Source: Cacajao melanocephalus
Lineage: Eukaryota; Chordata; Mammalia; Primates; Pitheciidae
NCBI GenBank assembly: GCA_963573385.1
Contig: CAUYLG010008995.1
Coordinates: 1 to 64,000 of the forward strand
DNA length: 64,000 bases
Direction: 5' to 3'
Positions 14,426 to 26,780 of this stretch are shown here, piece after piece. Every line of letters begins with the position of its first letter. Position 1 is the stretch's first letter. A program made the translations under genes and the position numbers. The notes under the pieces are model-generated. The model was not told the DNA's origin and ran no database searches. It saw only the letters and a list, made by a program, of their open reading frames with translations.

Positions 14426-16426
14426 CGAGTGTATTTATTCAGCATATGCTCGCTTGTACCTACGTGATTCCTCTGTGCCTACTCTCGTGGAGTTGAGAAA
14501 GCGAGGATGAAGAAAGCGTTAAGTCCTTGTATATAAGGAGGAGAAATAGTTGAGTACAATAAAGCAGGTAAGTGTGAAGATGGAAGTAAGTAAGGAGAGT
14601 GCTTTGGTGTGATGAAAAGGGACCCCTAAACCAAATGGGGTTCATTGAGAGAGCTCAAGTCTCCAAAAAGAGAGCCTTCTCACTCTTCAAACTACAGGCC
14701 CAGCTTCCCAACAGGCCTGAGCTGGGGAAGGAAGATCTTGTCTTAAACCACATTGAGAACTTGAACCATTATGTGCGCTAATTAGCCTAATTACTAAATG
14801 GAGTCTGCATGTATGATAGGAAGATCGGATAGTCGCTGGATGGCCATTTCCAGAAGGGGCAGGGAAAGGATCAGTCTCACTGAAATGACATAAAGGGACA
14901 ATGGGAGAAAGATGTAAATAAAATTGTTTTATACGGGCACCACACAGTCGGGCTTCTTCAGTTTGATGGTTCCCTCGAGAAGCTGTTATAAGCCCATGAA
15001 GAATGGTGTAATATACAGGGAAAAGGCTAAAGGTATTTTAATTTTGATCTTTATGTGTAATGCATTGTTTTGCATTCATGTCCTGTCAGGTACTTGCGGG
15101 AATTGTTACCAGCTCATCTTATTGAATGCTGGAATATATGGACAAATGGACCACAAAATCCCCAAATCTGAGAGCTTTGCTAATACATATTCTAAGCCCT
15201 CTTGTATCTACATCCTTAAAAATAACAGGAACATGAACTAAAGCACCATATATGTTCTTCCCTTGTGATTTCCTGACATCAAATCTTAGATACAATTGTA
15301 CATATTGTCACAAACCAAAAGAAAAATCCAAATGTCAAGACAAGTTATATCTACACATGATTAAAGATAAGAAACATGTAACATGTCCACTCTGACTCTT
15401 CCAAAAAGGTTAATCTGTAAAAAAGACTGGGTCAGAACTGCTAGTACTAAAACGACTATAATAAATAGACTGTACTTATAAAAATCCTCTTGAAAGCAGG
15501 ATGTCTAAAGTCAGATCGAGTCAAATCAACAAATTTCATTGAGACAATACCATGAATGATAGAAAAAAAAAAGGAAGAGATGTATCTTCCTTCACAAAAA
15601 AACACATAACATATAGAGATAAGCAATATGAGAACACTTAGACTAGAATGTGGCTATTAATATTGCCTTTGTCATTCTTCCCTCCTACTTTAACCCTGTG
15701 TTTCAGACAAACTGGGATCTGTCCCTTTCTCACTCCCAAATGTGTCTCAGCCTGTCCTTGTCTAGAAACAGGGATATCTGAAATCCTCCAGGTCTTTAAA
15801 GGTCTATTTCAAATGACATACTCATGAATACTACACACTCGATTTTCTCTTTCCTCAAAGTGGGCCCCCATCCCATTCAAAGAATGAGGTCGCCAAGAAT
15901 GGCTTGCCATCTGGTGCTGCATTAGTGTCCTGTGAAGTCGAGATGAGGGAACCAACCACTCAATTGATTGTTTATCTTGGGCACTGTTTTCCTTCCCCAG
16001 AGTTACCCTTTGTCCCACTGCAATACCAATAGCAATATAATTTTTTTTTTCTGAGAAATATTTTGAGGGTAAAGAGAATGCATTGAAATGTTTAATTCCT
16101 TTGATTTTCTAAGAAGCAAACAGATTTTAAAGACCTGTGTTGTGTGGTTAGTAATTAAAAACTTTTCAAGGTTTGCCACAAGTGAAAAAGAGAACTGTTA
16201 AAAAAATGCCTCCTCAAAACATGAATATAGATAGACTTAAAATTACAAAATGCTTCTAAGATATAGGTGATAGTCCAAGAAATAGAAAACTTTGTATGCA
16301 CAATATCACATACATGTACCACACACACAGATGTTGGTCCCTTAATATAGAAACTGAAAAATGATTACTTCCTACATAGATCTGAACCTCAGAAATCCTT
16401 TGTTTGTCTATGCAATATTTTTTAAA
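14426..16426. other. Repeat-poor AT-rich DNA, no gene recognised
   Basis: I find no repeat family. A 105-codon plus-strand frame at 14924-15241 and a 69-codon minus-strand frame at 15809-16018 have no recognisable protein features or flanking splice signals that convince me. Confidence 0.45.
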
Positions 16427-16450
16427 GACACACACACACACACACACACG
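16427..16450. repeat. (CA)n microsatellite
   Basis: About 11-12 uninterrupted CA units. The Val-Cys repeat in the minus frame here is its artefact. Confidence 0.95.
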
Positions 16451-19379
16451 AAGCAATGTCTAAGCACTGCTAAAAGTTATGTTAAAAACTTGATTTTAAG
16501 CAGCTTTGAAAAACATAGAAGATCTGCCAGCAGAATGTCAGCATTCTTTCTGGTATTTTTAAGACAGTCTCAGGTTTAGCGACGCACGGCCTTCAGAAGG
16601 GCACGTGCTGTCTGTTTGGCTGGAGTCCTCTCCCAGGGGGTTCACTGCACATCTGCCTGGCCCACGGCCTTGCTACTGCAGACATGTGAATGTAGCACTT
16701 TTGGTTCCGCTTCCAAATGTATATACATTTCAGCAAACATTTATGAGACATGGAGTTAACAGAACAGGCACTACAGTCTAGGCAATCTGAAACTTAGCTT
16801 TCATATCAAGACATAGCAACCTATCACATAGTTTTTAATTCAGAAGCAAATGTTTGGTAATGGTAAATAAATAATTCCACTGAAAAGGAAAAAAAAAATC
16901 TGTTAGAACCAGTTATCTTCTGTCAAATCGTTGTAACAAATTTCATGACCTAGATTATTTTTCCTTTCGTTGCTTGCGTTTGTCCAGGGCCAAAGATTTG
17001 CTGGTTTTCAAATTGTCTTTAGTTAAGAGGGAAACCTATGTGACTCAGAATTAATTTCTTGTTAATGTCTAAAATTTCAAATTAAGAATATTTGAAAGAG
17101 ATATCCTTAAATAGTTAAGAACAATTTCAAACACCAAATTATATTCTAAATATATATGCATATGTAGGTGTAAAATTAAAAGAAAGAGCAAAAATATTAA
17201 TCTTACCATTTTTTTCAATCTGACATACTGGCTTTAAAACATAATTTATGGTGAATGTTCAGGAAAATAAACAATTCACCATGCACTTATGATTTATTGT
17301 TCATTATGAAGTTAACCTTTCATCAGCTTCTATGACAATCTACAGAAACTAAAGATGTGATTCTGTCCTGCAGATCTGGCAGTTCAGAGGGGCATGTAGG
17401 AATAACTCTTTAGACAAACAAATTGAACAAGCTCAGAATTTACCCAGAAGTGCAGACCACTTGCTCTAAAATATACTGTAGTATATTCTTATGGTAACAT
17501 GAAGTCTGTGAATTTCATTTCATAAAATTTTTTCTCCATTCACACATTTTTTTCTTTTGAAAACAGCATGTGTGAGCAACGCATATTCACAGCTGAAATT
17601 GTTTTCTTCACATCTTAGAAGGATGATGAAAAGTTCACATGCATCTTCCTTCTCTAAACTCAAAAGCAGATGGTAAGGCTGACTGCAAAATCACCTAGTC
17701 AGTCTGTCGTTCAATGGCCTCTGATACCATGAGATGCTGTCATTTTTCAGGCCTTTGTTTCCATCCTACAAATGGACCCCGAAACTCTCAAGACATTCTG
17801 GTTTATCCCCTTGTTAAACACGCAGTCCATGAAACCGACAAGCCATCTTTGCCACCATGTTCCTCCCTACTGGTCTCCTACTTCCATCCTCATCCACTAT
17901 GGTGCTACCTGGGAGTTTATTTTCCTTATCTATCCATCCTCATACTTACTGAGAGAGTTGAGGTAGCTTGCTAGCTGGCAGGCATCTGGGCTTACAAATT
18001 ACACATTTTGCTAATCTACTGGAGAGAAGGAGCATATATAAACCCTTCCAAAAAGTTTCCTAGCCTTCCAATCACGGAATATTTGGAGTATATTCCTTGT
18101 TAAACCTGACACTTCTTTAACTTAGACCTTTCCTCTTGACTTAAATGTTAGCAGTACTTTAAATAGTTTTCTGAAAAGAAAGTCATTGGCAGCAAAAAAG
18201 AAAACAATTCACAATTTCTCCTGATACCTCAGTCATTAATCCACACAAGTACGTTTTCATTGGAAACAAGATAAAAGTATGTTTCATTCTTGTTCAGATT
18301 ACTGAATATTATTCTTCCAAACCATAATACTCAAGAGAAAACGGATCAAATGTCTGTCAGAAGCTCCACTCTTTACTACTGAGAATAGTATTATTGTTCT
18401 GTAGAGAACATCTCTTTTACCAAGGGGTTTGAAATTCTCCACTACATATGCCCATGGTTAGTTCCTGTATTGATAACATCTTGTCATTTGTTTGAATCTA
18501 AGTGTTAGGAGAAAATCAGTGCTCAAACCTGATAAAAAAGTAGTCCACTAAACTATTATTTAGCAAAAACCAACCTATGACCACTAGAAAGTCTTATGAA
18601 GCATAGTCTCTAAGATTTTATTTCTTTTAAACAAATTTTGAAATCTAGATCAAATTTGGCTTCCCTACGATACTGAATTCGGTTTCTATAGAGCCTTTTT
18701 TATTTCTCTCAACAGTGGATAATCAAAGAAGCTAGGCACCACAGCAGCGTCCCACTAGCATGTGTATCATCAAGGTCTGCTTTTCTTCCTTGAAATTTTA
18801 CCTACTAAGAAAATCTATGCCAGACATTAAAATTAAGCACTTCTGCTCTCATCTTTTATTTCAACAATGCGTTGTTTACATAAGACCACAAAATCAGTGT
18901 CCAAGTTGCATAGAGAACATTATCCTCAGGGCCTACATGATACTACTTAGATGAATGAAGTGACATGATTAGAATTGTGTTAGAAGACTACATTTAAAAA
19001 TATTTTTTCTCCTCTCCAGCTCTCAAACAGCCACATGTCCTTCTTGCTCTAGCTTCATTTGCTAATTAAAATTTGTTATCTTGGATGACTCACAGCAATG
19101 TATTAATGAACAAACAACTATACTTTTGGCTATGTTAAATTTTGCTGTATCTGAATTTGAGTTTCCTCGTTGTTTACAACTTTACATTTTCCTCAAGTTC
19201 CTTTTATTTTCCTATTTCCATATTTTATTCTGGACTTAATTTATCTTCATTTAATGAGTTCTTATAAAACAGAGAAGAAGGAATATTTGTAAGTATCCTG
19301 TGTAAAAAACCTAGACTTTTTTCTTTGTATTTAGTCTATGCGATTTGTTTGTTATTTAACTTCAGAAACTACAACCAGA
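16451..19379. other. Repeat-poor AT-rich DNA with a GC-richer block
   Basis: No transposon is seen across about 2.9 kb. A GC-richer block at roughly 16570-16690 contains several CpGs (for example gcgacgcacggcc) and stands out from its surroundings. The 86-codon frame at 17714-17974 is unrecognised. Conserved noncoding DNA is possible but cannot be judged from one sequence. Confidence 0.4.
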
Positions 19380-19610
19380 GTCAGAGGCAGACGTGCATTT
19401 GTCTGAAAGCTGGTTTGGACAAATTATTGAACCTATCTGTACTTCATTATATTCATCTATTAAATATTATACCCATCTATGAAACTCATACATTAAATCT
19501 TACCCTATAATATTGTTTTAAGGATTAAATGAGATATTACCAGAGAAGTACATAGAGGTCCTGAAACAGAGTAAGCACACAGTAATTTTTGTAAATGCTA
19601 ACGTTGGTAT
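19380..19610 (-). mobile_element. MIR, minus strand
   Basis: The order aaattattgaacctatctgtac, ttcatctattaaatattatac and ttttaaggattaaatgagat matches the reverse complement of MIR (ttacttaacctctctgtgcctc, tcctcatctgtaaaatgg, gaggattaaatgag). Confidence 0.78.
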
Positions 19611-20099
19611 GTTTACCAATAAATCATTCTGTATCAAACTGTGGTTTTCCACAAACTAGAATTTCACTACTCGCCACATGCCCTTTAAGGCCAGATCTGC
19701 TCCTAAGAAACTGAGCAGCATGCTTTGCATAAAATGCATATTCAATTTCTACACTCTCCATTGAATTGATCCTCCTTAATCTCAGCTGGAGTTAATGGAA
19801 GGCAGTATATGAAATGAGGCATGCCGTCTATGCCAGACTAGCTTTTCAAAGTTTATATTTCTCAATTGAAAACATTTTGTTCTGTTCCAGCTTTTCAACT
19901 ACCTGCTTCGAGACAAACATAAGTGAGAGACTGATGTTTGTTTAATGTCACACAGCGCAGACAAATTGAAAAGGCTGGAGGAAGGTTTGTTCCAAGTAGT
20001 ATCAAACTGCTGTAAACATGTGCCTTAGGTAGACACAACATAAATGAATATTCAAAATTACTTAGGTTTATTGAAATCAAACTGAGGAAGAGATTAATA

Positions 20100-20460
20100 A
20101 CTTTTTTTTTAAGTAGGCCATTCGTGTCAGTCAGTGTAGAATTACTCTTTTCATTTATGTCAAAGACAAGCGTTTATGTGTTATCAAAGCATATGTGTTC
20201 AATACAAAATTAATTGTGAATAGAAAGGTAGCAAAGGAGCAGATGAAACAAAAAGCAGAGCAGTTACGAGGCACGCCAGGGCCCCCACATTCAGACACAC
20301 ACACATTTAGATTTTTAGATGGAGAGACGGCACCTGTTTCTAATGGCGACACCGAGATTGCTCATAAAGCTACCATGGAAGCTTTACAGATGACAAGGGC
20401 CTCCGAGGTCTAAAATTCAAATTGTTTCCATCAGGAATCCTGGTTTCTCTCCAACAAACA
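20100..20460. other. Candidate conserved noncoding element
   Basis: Balanced base composition, with no repeat similarity, no low complexity and several intact CpGs (acgaggcacgcc, gagacggcacc, ggcgacaccgag) in an AT-rich, young-repeat-free tract. A 72-codon frame at 20195-20413 crosses it but resembles no protein I know. Conservation is an inference from texture, not an observation. Confidence 0.35.
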
Positions 20461-20832
20461 CCCGATGCTGGGGTTTATGTTATTTTGTTATCTTCCAAGT
20501 GATCTAAAATTATCTCATCAATATGATTTTTAAAACCGAATCAAACATTTACAATGACAATGAAAAACTAACTTACATTTAGCTCTTTGTTTAAAAAAAG
20601 GTACGCATATGTGTGCATGTCCTCCACACCCTAGAACTATGCGAACTCCAAAGTAACATCTAAATCCATTTGATCCGGAGCCTTTCCATTTAATCAATTA
20701 ACTAAATAATCCAGATAAGAGAGTTCTTCGTTCCCACACAGCCACTCATTGTTTCGTGTCCCATAGTTTTGTTCAAAATAACATTGAGGGAGTGGATTGT
20801 AGCTCACAAAATGTAGAACACTACTAAAAGGT

Positions 20833-21115
20833 GGCCAGGCATGGTGGCTCACACCTGTAATTCCAGCATTTTGGAAGGCTGATCACTTGAGGTCAGGAGT
20901 TCAAGACCAGCCTGGCCAACATGGTGAAACCCCGGCTCTACAAAAATGCAAAAATTTGGTGGGCATGATGGTGGGTGCCTGGAATCCCAGCTACTCAGGA
21001 GGTTGAGGCAAGAGAATCACTTGAACCCGGGAGGCAAAGGTTGCAGTGAACTAAGATCGCTCAATTGCACTCCAGCCTGGGCGACAGGGCGAGGCTCTGT
21101 CTCAAAAAAGTAAAA
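20833..21115 (+). mobile_element. Alu with internal deletion
   Basis: It starts at ggccaggcatggtggctcac. A segment of the left arm (gaggccgaggcgggtg in typical copies) is reduced to ggaaggctgatcac. The right arm and an A-rich (AAAT)n tail are present. Confidence 0.95.
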
Positions 21116-21128
21116 TAAATAAATTAAC

Positions 21129-21745
21129 AAAAGGCACCAACACATGATTTGCATCCAGATTATGATTCACTTCCCACCTCCATGGAAAAGGAGCTGGTCT
21201 TGTTGGGGCAAAGGTAGGAAGGTGTGAACAGCAGTGGTGAACCAAGAAGCCTCGGTTAGACTTAGAAGGACCGTCCTTCCTTCTCTCTTCGAGGTGGTAT
21301 CTGCTCTGATGTATCTTGAAATAAGTTTGCATTCTGGTTGACCATGAATAATAATCTAATAATCATGATTATATAATTACCAATCAAGCTCTTAACATGT
21401 TCTACAGCAATCGCTTACTCTACTCACTTATCCCATAGAAGCATTCCTATGAGACAAGGTAAGAAAAATATACACAGCAATAAAAGCAGTATATGTTGCA
21501 GCAGTGATACTGTTTTGGGGGTGCTTACTGAGTTATCTGTGCACACATATACTCATTTCATCTTCCTGATAACCAGCAAAGGCATGTGTCTTAAGAATCG
21601 TTCTTACTCTACAAATAATGAGATTGAGGAACTCTGGAGAAAAGAGACAATTGTGGTGTGGGGAGGAGTAGAGGGAAGGAAATCCCAAGACTACCGCTAT
21701 ATGGCAGGCCTGGAGAGAACCCGGTGCTGACTGGAGCAGAACAAT
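21129..21745. other. Intergenic DNA with a weak MIR relic
   Basis: Around 21552-21650, aataatgagattgaggaactct resembles the MIR core. The remainder is unrecognised. Confidence 0.4.
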
Positions 21746-22118
21746 CGATGGGAAAGAGGGAGGGAGGAAGGAAGGTAGGGAGGAAGGAGGGAGAGAAGGA
21801 AGGAAGGAGGGACAGAAGGAAGGAAGGGAGGAAGGATAGAAGGAAGGGAGGAAGGAAGAGAGGGAGGAAGGAGGGAGGGAAGGAAGGAAGAGGGGAGGGA
21901 AGGAAGGAAAGAAGGACAAGGGAAAGGAGGGGAAGGGGAAGGAGAAGGAAAATGGGAAGGGAAGGGAAGAGAAAGGGAAGAGGTGGAGGGAGGGAGAAAG
22001 GGGGTAGAGGAAAGAAGGGAGGTGAGAAAGAGAGAGGAAGGAAGAGAGAAAGTGAAGGAGGAAATGAGAAAAAGAGAGAAAGAGTGAGAAAAAGTGGGAA
22101 GGAAGGAGGGAGGACCTG
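21746..22118 (+). repeat. Polypurine GGAA/GGGA tract, about 370 bp
   Basis: The plus strand is nearly pure purine (GGAA, GGGA, GAGA mixtures) with only a handful of pyrimidines. It yields long open frames on both strands (Lys/Arg/Glu/Gly-rich on plus, Ser/Pro/Phe/Leu-rich on minus) that are composition artefacts, not genes. Such mirror-like purine tracts can form triplexes and G-quadruplexes and provide GGAA sites for ETS factors. Confidence 0.96.
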
Positions 22119-22567
22119 AGATAAGTAAGTAGTAATTCAATAAAACCAAAAATTACAAAAAAAAAATCACAGTTCACTACGTAATTCAGCAGTAATATAC
22201 AGTCAAAGCATATTAATATTGAATATTAACACAACCAACGTTTTGTATTATTATCTTGGAAGTATAAAGAAAGATATTTATAACAGGGCTCAAATTTTCT
22301 AGAGTAGGAAATAAAGTCTAAAAGCCAAAAAGCAAAACACAGTAGTTTATGCATGCTATTTAGAAATATGAAAGTAAATAACAGAAAAAAGCAGCCTAAA
22401 GATTTGAATGTGGTTGGCTCTCAGGGGCGGGAATTGGGGGTCATGCACTGAGGACTGCTATTATTTTATCACAAGCCTTGAGAATTATGTAACTTTCTAA
22501 ATGGCATATAAAATTAATATTAAATGTAAAAAGATAAATAATAATTAGAGTCCAATCACAACTTGTC
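22119..22567. other. AT-rich DNA, possibly old L1M 3' end
   Basis: Around 22400-22550, a gtggttggctctcaggggcggg phrase followed by an A/T-rich tail is faintly reminiscent of L1ME-type 3' ends. This is not firm. Confidence 0.35.
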
Positions 22568-22864
22568 TTTTTTTTTTTTTTTTTTTGAGATAGAGTCTCA
22601 CTCTGTCGCCCAGGCTGGAGTATGCAATGGTGTGATCTTGGCTCACAGCAACCTCTGTCTCCAGGGTTTAAGTGATTCTCCTACCTCAGCCATCTGAGTA
22701 GCTGGGACTACAGGCATGCACCATCATGCCCAGCTAGTTTTTGTATTTTTAGTAGAGACAGGGTTTCACCAAGTTGGCCAGGCTGGTCTTGAACTCCTGA
22801 CCTCATGATCCACCCACCTCAGCCTCCCAAAGTGCTGGGATTACATGAGTCACTGTACATGGCC
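22568..22864 (-). mobile_element. Alu, full length, minus strand
   Basis: A T-run of about 19 bases, then reverse-complement Alu arms. A decayed direct repeat (cacaacttgtct / cacagcttattt) flanks it. Confidence 0.95.
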
Positions 22865-24817
22865 CACAGCTTATTTCTTATTTGTTTTTCTTTTGCACAG
22901 GTCTGCCAGTTAGAAACTATATCTAACTTATTTACGTTTGCTGTCCAAATAAGCTACATGTTAAGTAAAACAAAACATTATAAAAGCGAAACGCACAATG
23001 CTTTAAGAGCACAGATCCAGGCCACCGAACCCAGACAGGAGGCTGAGCAAAAACCTGACATGTTGCAGGCCCCACAAGTCATTTTCAAATCTCTAAAAAT
23101 GAAGTCACCTAACACTGTTTCTGTCCCATAGGAGAGTTCAATACATTTTATTTCTTCACTTTCTTTCCTTCTTCAAACCTGACGATTGCGTGAGCCAACG
23201 CTAATGTATTACAAAAGCTTAAAAACTCCTTAGAGACTCAGGAATGCAACAACTGTGTAAATCATATTTAAAAACATAATAAAGTGGACATATCTAGGCA
23301 GTACTTTGTCTCGACTATACTTCAGTGGTAAAAAGAGGCAGATTTCCTAGTCAGAACAAAGCAAGTTTAAGGACGCCCACAGCAATGAGGCTGAAAAAAG
23401 CAGTGAGGAGCTGGAAGATAAATGAAGACGTGCTTGGAATTTCTTCTTTTGCCTCAGAAAAATATACTGATCTTTTTTATCGTTCGGAAAGTAAGCATGC
23501 AGGGGCCGTGTGGTCGAAGTCTTAATGGAAATCCATTAGAGACAGCAGATGAATCAATAAAGGAGCAAGGTCCAGAAGGATCAGAGGATCTAAACAGAGA
23601 GATGGTGCTGGACGAACAGGGTGGAGAAGAGACACCGCGTGCCGAAAGCACAGTGCAGAGCTCCTCCGGAGAGGAATCCATATGGAGGTAAAAGACTATG
23701 AGGTGTGATGGACCTTGGAATTGCTGCTGTCTCACTGTGGCCAGAACAGCTTGACACCAGGATGTGTCTCGTGCCCTGAGAAATGACTGATGCATGTATT
23801 TTACAGAGATGATATCACCCCCACAAGGCTTGAAAATGGGTTCTTAGAGGGTGAAAAACATTTTGGATTTTGCTATGGTTTCTGACTCTCTAGGTGGCCA
23901 CATTCTATAAAGAGATACACAGTACCTAAAGTATATGTGTGTGTATATATAAAGTTTATGTGTGGTATTAAAAGTTCGTGAGGTGGAAAAGTGTTCAGGA
24001 GAAGAAAGTCTAAAAGGTTCCTTAGTGGGGCAGTAATGAGAAATCCCATTGAGAAACACTAGACCGAAGAAACATATAAGAAGAAAAATTATGGTTGAAG
24101 AATTGTGGACTGTAAATTGATAAAAATTGAGAAGAATCTCTCAGTTCTAGGAGCATGAGAGCATTTTGTGATTGAAAACCACGTTAAAAATTGATAGCAG
24201 ACATCTCAATACAGTACACAAAAATGCTTCTTAAAATGATAGAAAAGAAAGAACACTAGATATCTTTAAATCAAGACTGCTCTGGTATCTAGAGCATAGA
24301 TTTTGTTTTAAGAAATTCTTTACTCACTGAATTCCTGGTTACCAAGCCCAAACATTCTGCCATCTTTTAGAGATCAATAACTAAAGCTCATGACAAGCCT
24401 AAATTTTACTTCATCACAAACTCCCATGTGCTCCTAGTAAAATTAGCCTCAAACATTTTTTAAATACCTGCTTAAAAGTCACACCGGTATAAGCATTATT
24501 TTCTGATTCTATTCGGAGCCCAAAGGTTTTCACACAGACATGTGAGATGGGAAAAATTCAAGGAAACTGAGATCCCGTGCCCTGCCAAAATAGTTCATAA
24601 ACTTGCATGTGTAGCAAGGATTAGGCGGTCCCAGATTCCAAAGTAGCAATGTCTCCAGTGAGTGTCTTCTACACAACCAACTTCAAAATACAATTTACAC
24701 TATTAGGGATATTGATCTTCTCACCATTATGACCACATCAGCATCCTGCGAACCAGATTATGTATTGCATCATAATATGTTTAAAGCTACTTCTCAACAG
24801 CAATAAAAATTAGCTGG
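22865..24817. other. Intergenic DNA, no gene recognised
   Basis: Mostly unique-looking. Overlapping frames of 66-113 codons lie on both strands at 23325-23795. The plus-strand one (23422-23691) has an acidic, Ser/Glu-rich C-terminal half but matches nothing I recognise, and the opposite strand is equally open, which argues against coding. Confidence 0.4.
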
Positions 24818-24864
24818 TCTTCTTAAGTCCCAGTGAGCCCCAAGCACACTGGGACTTAAGAAGA
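24818..24864. repeat. Perfect 18-bp inverted repeat with 11-nt loop
   Basis: The arm tcttcttaagtcccagtg at 24818-24835 is exactly complementary to 24847-24864. The spacer is agccccaagca. The right arm abuts an L2-like 3' end. Confidence 0.95.
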
Positions 24865-24955
24865 GGGCAGGACCCTGTCCTCTTTCCTCATCATTCTATT
24901 TCCAGTGCAACATCCTAGCCCTGGCAGCTGCTCAATAAATATCTGATGAACAAAA
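24850..24955 (+). mobile_element. L2 3' end fragment
   Basis: gagggcaggaccctgtcctctt, then the ctcaataaatatctgatgaac tail, follow the L2 3' terminal pattern. Confidence 0.65.
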
Positions 24956-25149
24956 AAATAAACAAATAAAAGAATACAGTATCTTCAAGCATGTTTAGCA
25001 ATATTTGAAGACTTAGATTTTAATGTGAAAAATCTGACAGGGTATAATATTTAGTTATTTTAAAATGTTTCACAATAACTGAAAAACTAGAAATGATATT
25101 CTGGAAACCAGCCAAGTAATGTAAAAAGTGAAGTGTCTGTGACACATCA

Positions 25150-25460
<311 letters not shown>

Positions 25461-25492
25461 AGAGCATCCTGGGCCAACAAAGTCTTGATTGC

Positions 25493-25889
25493 TGTATTAG
25501 TCCATTCTCATACTACTGTAAGGACATATCCAAGACTGGGTAATTTATTAAGGAAATAAATTTAATTGACTCACAGTTATGAAGGGCTGAGGAGGCCTCA
25601 GGAAACTTACAATTATGGCAGAAGGGAACTGCAAACATGTTATTCTTCACATGGCAGCAGCAAGGAGGTGTGCAGAGTGAAGTGGGGGAAAAGCCTCTTA
25701 TAAAACCATCAGATCTCGCGAGAACTCACTCACGATCGTGAGAACTCACTCACTATCGTGAGAACAGCATGGAGGTAACCACCCCCATGATTGAATTACC
25801 TCCCACCAGGTCCCTCCCACCACACATGGAGATTATGGGAACTACAGTTCAAGATGAGATTTGAGTGAAGACACAGCCACACCATATCA
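25493..25889 (-). mobile_element. Solo MaLR LTR (MST/THE1-type), minus strand
   Basis: On the plus strand it runs from tgtattagtccattctcata to cacaccatatca, the reverse complement of a MaLR LTR (tgatatggtttggc ... actaataca). It is about 397 bp. A perfect 5-bp target-site duplication, attgc, lies at 25488-25492 and 25890-25894, so this is a complete solo LTR. A 20-bp unit is tandemly doubled inside it at 25721-25760. No internal retroviral genes remain. Confidence 0.93.
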
Positions 25890-25894
25890 ATTGC

Positions 25895-26359
25895 CTATCA
25901 CATTTTACCTACTGGCACCTCGTAGGTACTCAGTTGTAGATTTACTAAGGTATGCCTCAGAATTTCAAATTCAGAAAAGCCCTTCTCCATCTTCCTCTTC
26001 CATTTTATGGCCTAAGAAATCTCTTTACTTCTTTTTCAATGCATATGCTCATAATTAAGTCAATGAGCATTTACATTAATTTTTTTAATTAGAAACTAAC
26101 AAGTTGGTTCTCTTTTATGTACTTATAATAGAAAAATAACATTAATGGAAACAAATCCGGGCATATTTATCTAAATTAGATTGAATGTGCTAATTTATTT
26201 CATTATTCTTCAGGTGTATCATGCTATAATTCATTGTGAATGGCAGTGTTCATGGTGATTTCAATATAGATGTTCAAAAGAAAAAGCCCTGGGGGAAAAC
26301 AATATAAGGGTGGGTTTGTCAGTTTTCCTTTCTGCAATAAGAAAAATGAAAGTGAGATT
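25895..26359. other. AT-rich intergenic DNA, nothing recognised
   Basis: No repeat family or exon seen. Confidence 0.45.
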
Positions 26360-26780
26360 GAGTATTCATTCATTCAGCTAGCATGTATTAAGAGCCCATC
26401 CTCCTGGGCCAGACAGTGTTCTAGAAACTGGAAATTTAGCTATCTCTCTCTATATATTTATAGTCATTGGTCTCATAGAACTCACATTGTAGTGGGTGTT
26501 AACAGACAGTAAGTGAAAAAATAAATATATATTTTGTCAGGCAGTGACAGATGCTATGAAGAAAAGGACAGCAGATTCAGGAGAGGGTGAATGATGAAAG
26601 TGATGCATGCCACTTAGAGGAGGTGATCACAAAATGCAGCCTGATCAGATGGCATCTGAGGACAGCTCTCACAGAACTGAAGAAGCAAGCTATACAGACT
26701 TCTCGAAAAAAGATCATTTCAAACATATATAATAGTAAGTGTCAAGGCTCTGAGGCAGAATGTTCTTGGTATAGACAACA
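26360..26780 (-). mobile_element. L2 3' end, minus strand
   Basis: attcattcattcagctagcatg, gccagacagtgttctagaaac, tctcatagaactcacattg and later gtcaaggctctgaggcagaa follow the reverse complement of the L2 3' end in order. Confidence 0.8.

Noticed and set aside
21533..22177. 214-codon minus-strand frame and 153-codon plus-strand frame in the same place
   Set aside because: Both are translations of the polypurine tract (Ser/Pro/Phe/Leu-rich and Lys/Arg/Gly/Glu-rich). Simultaneous openness on both strands is a composition effect.
23422..23795. Acidic Ser/Glu-rich plus frame overlapping an open minus frame
   Set aside because: Both strands are open, no splice signals frame it convincingly, and nothing is recognised.
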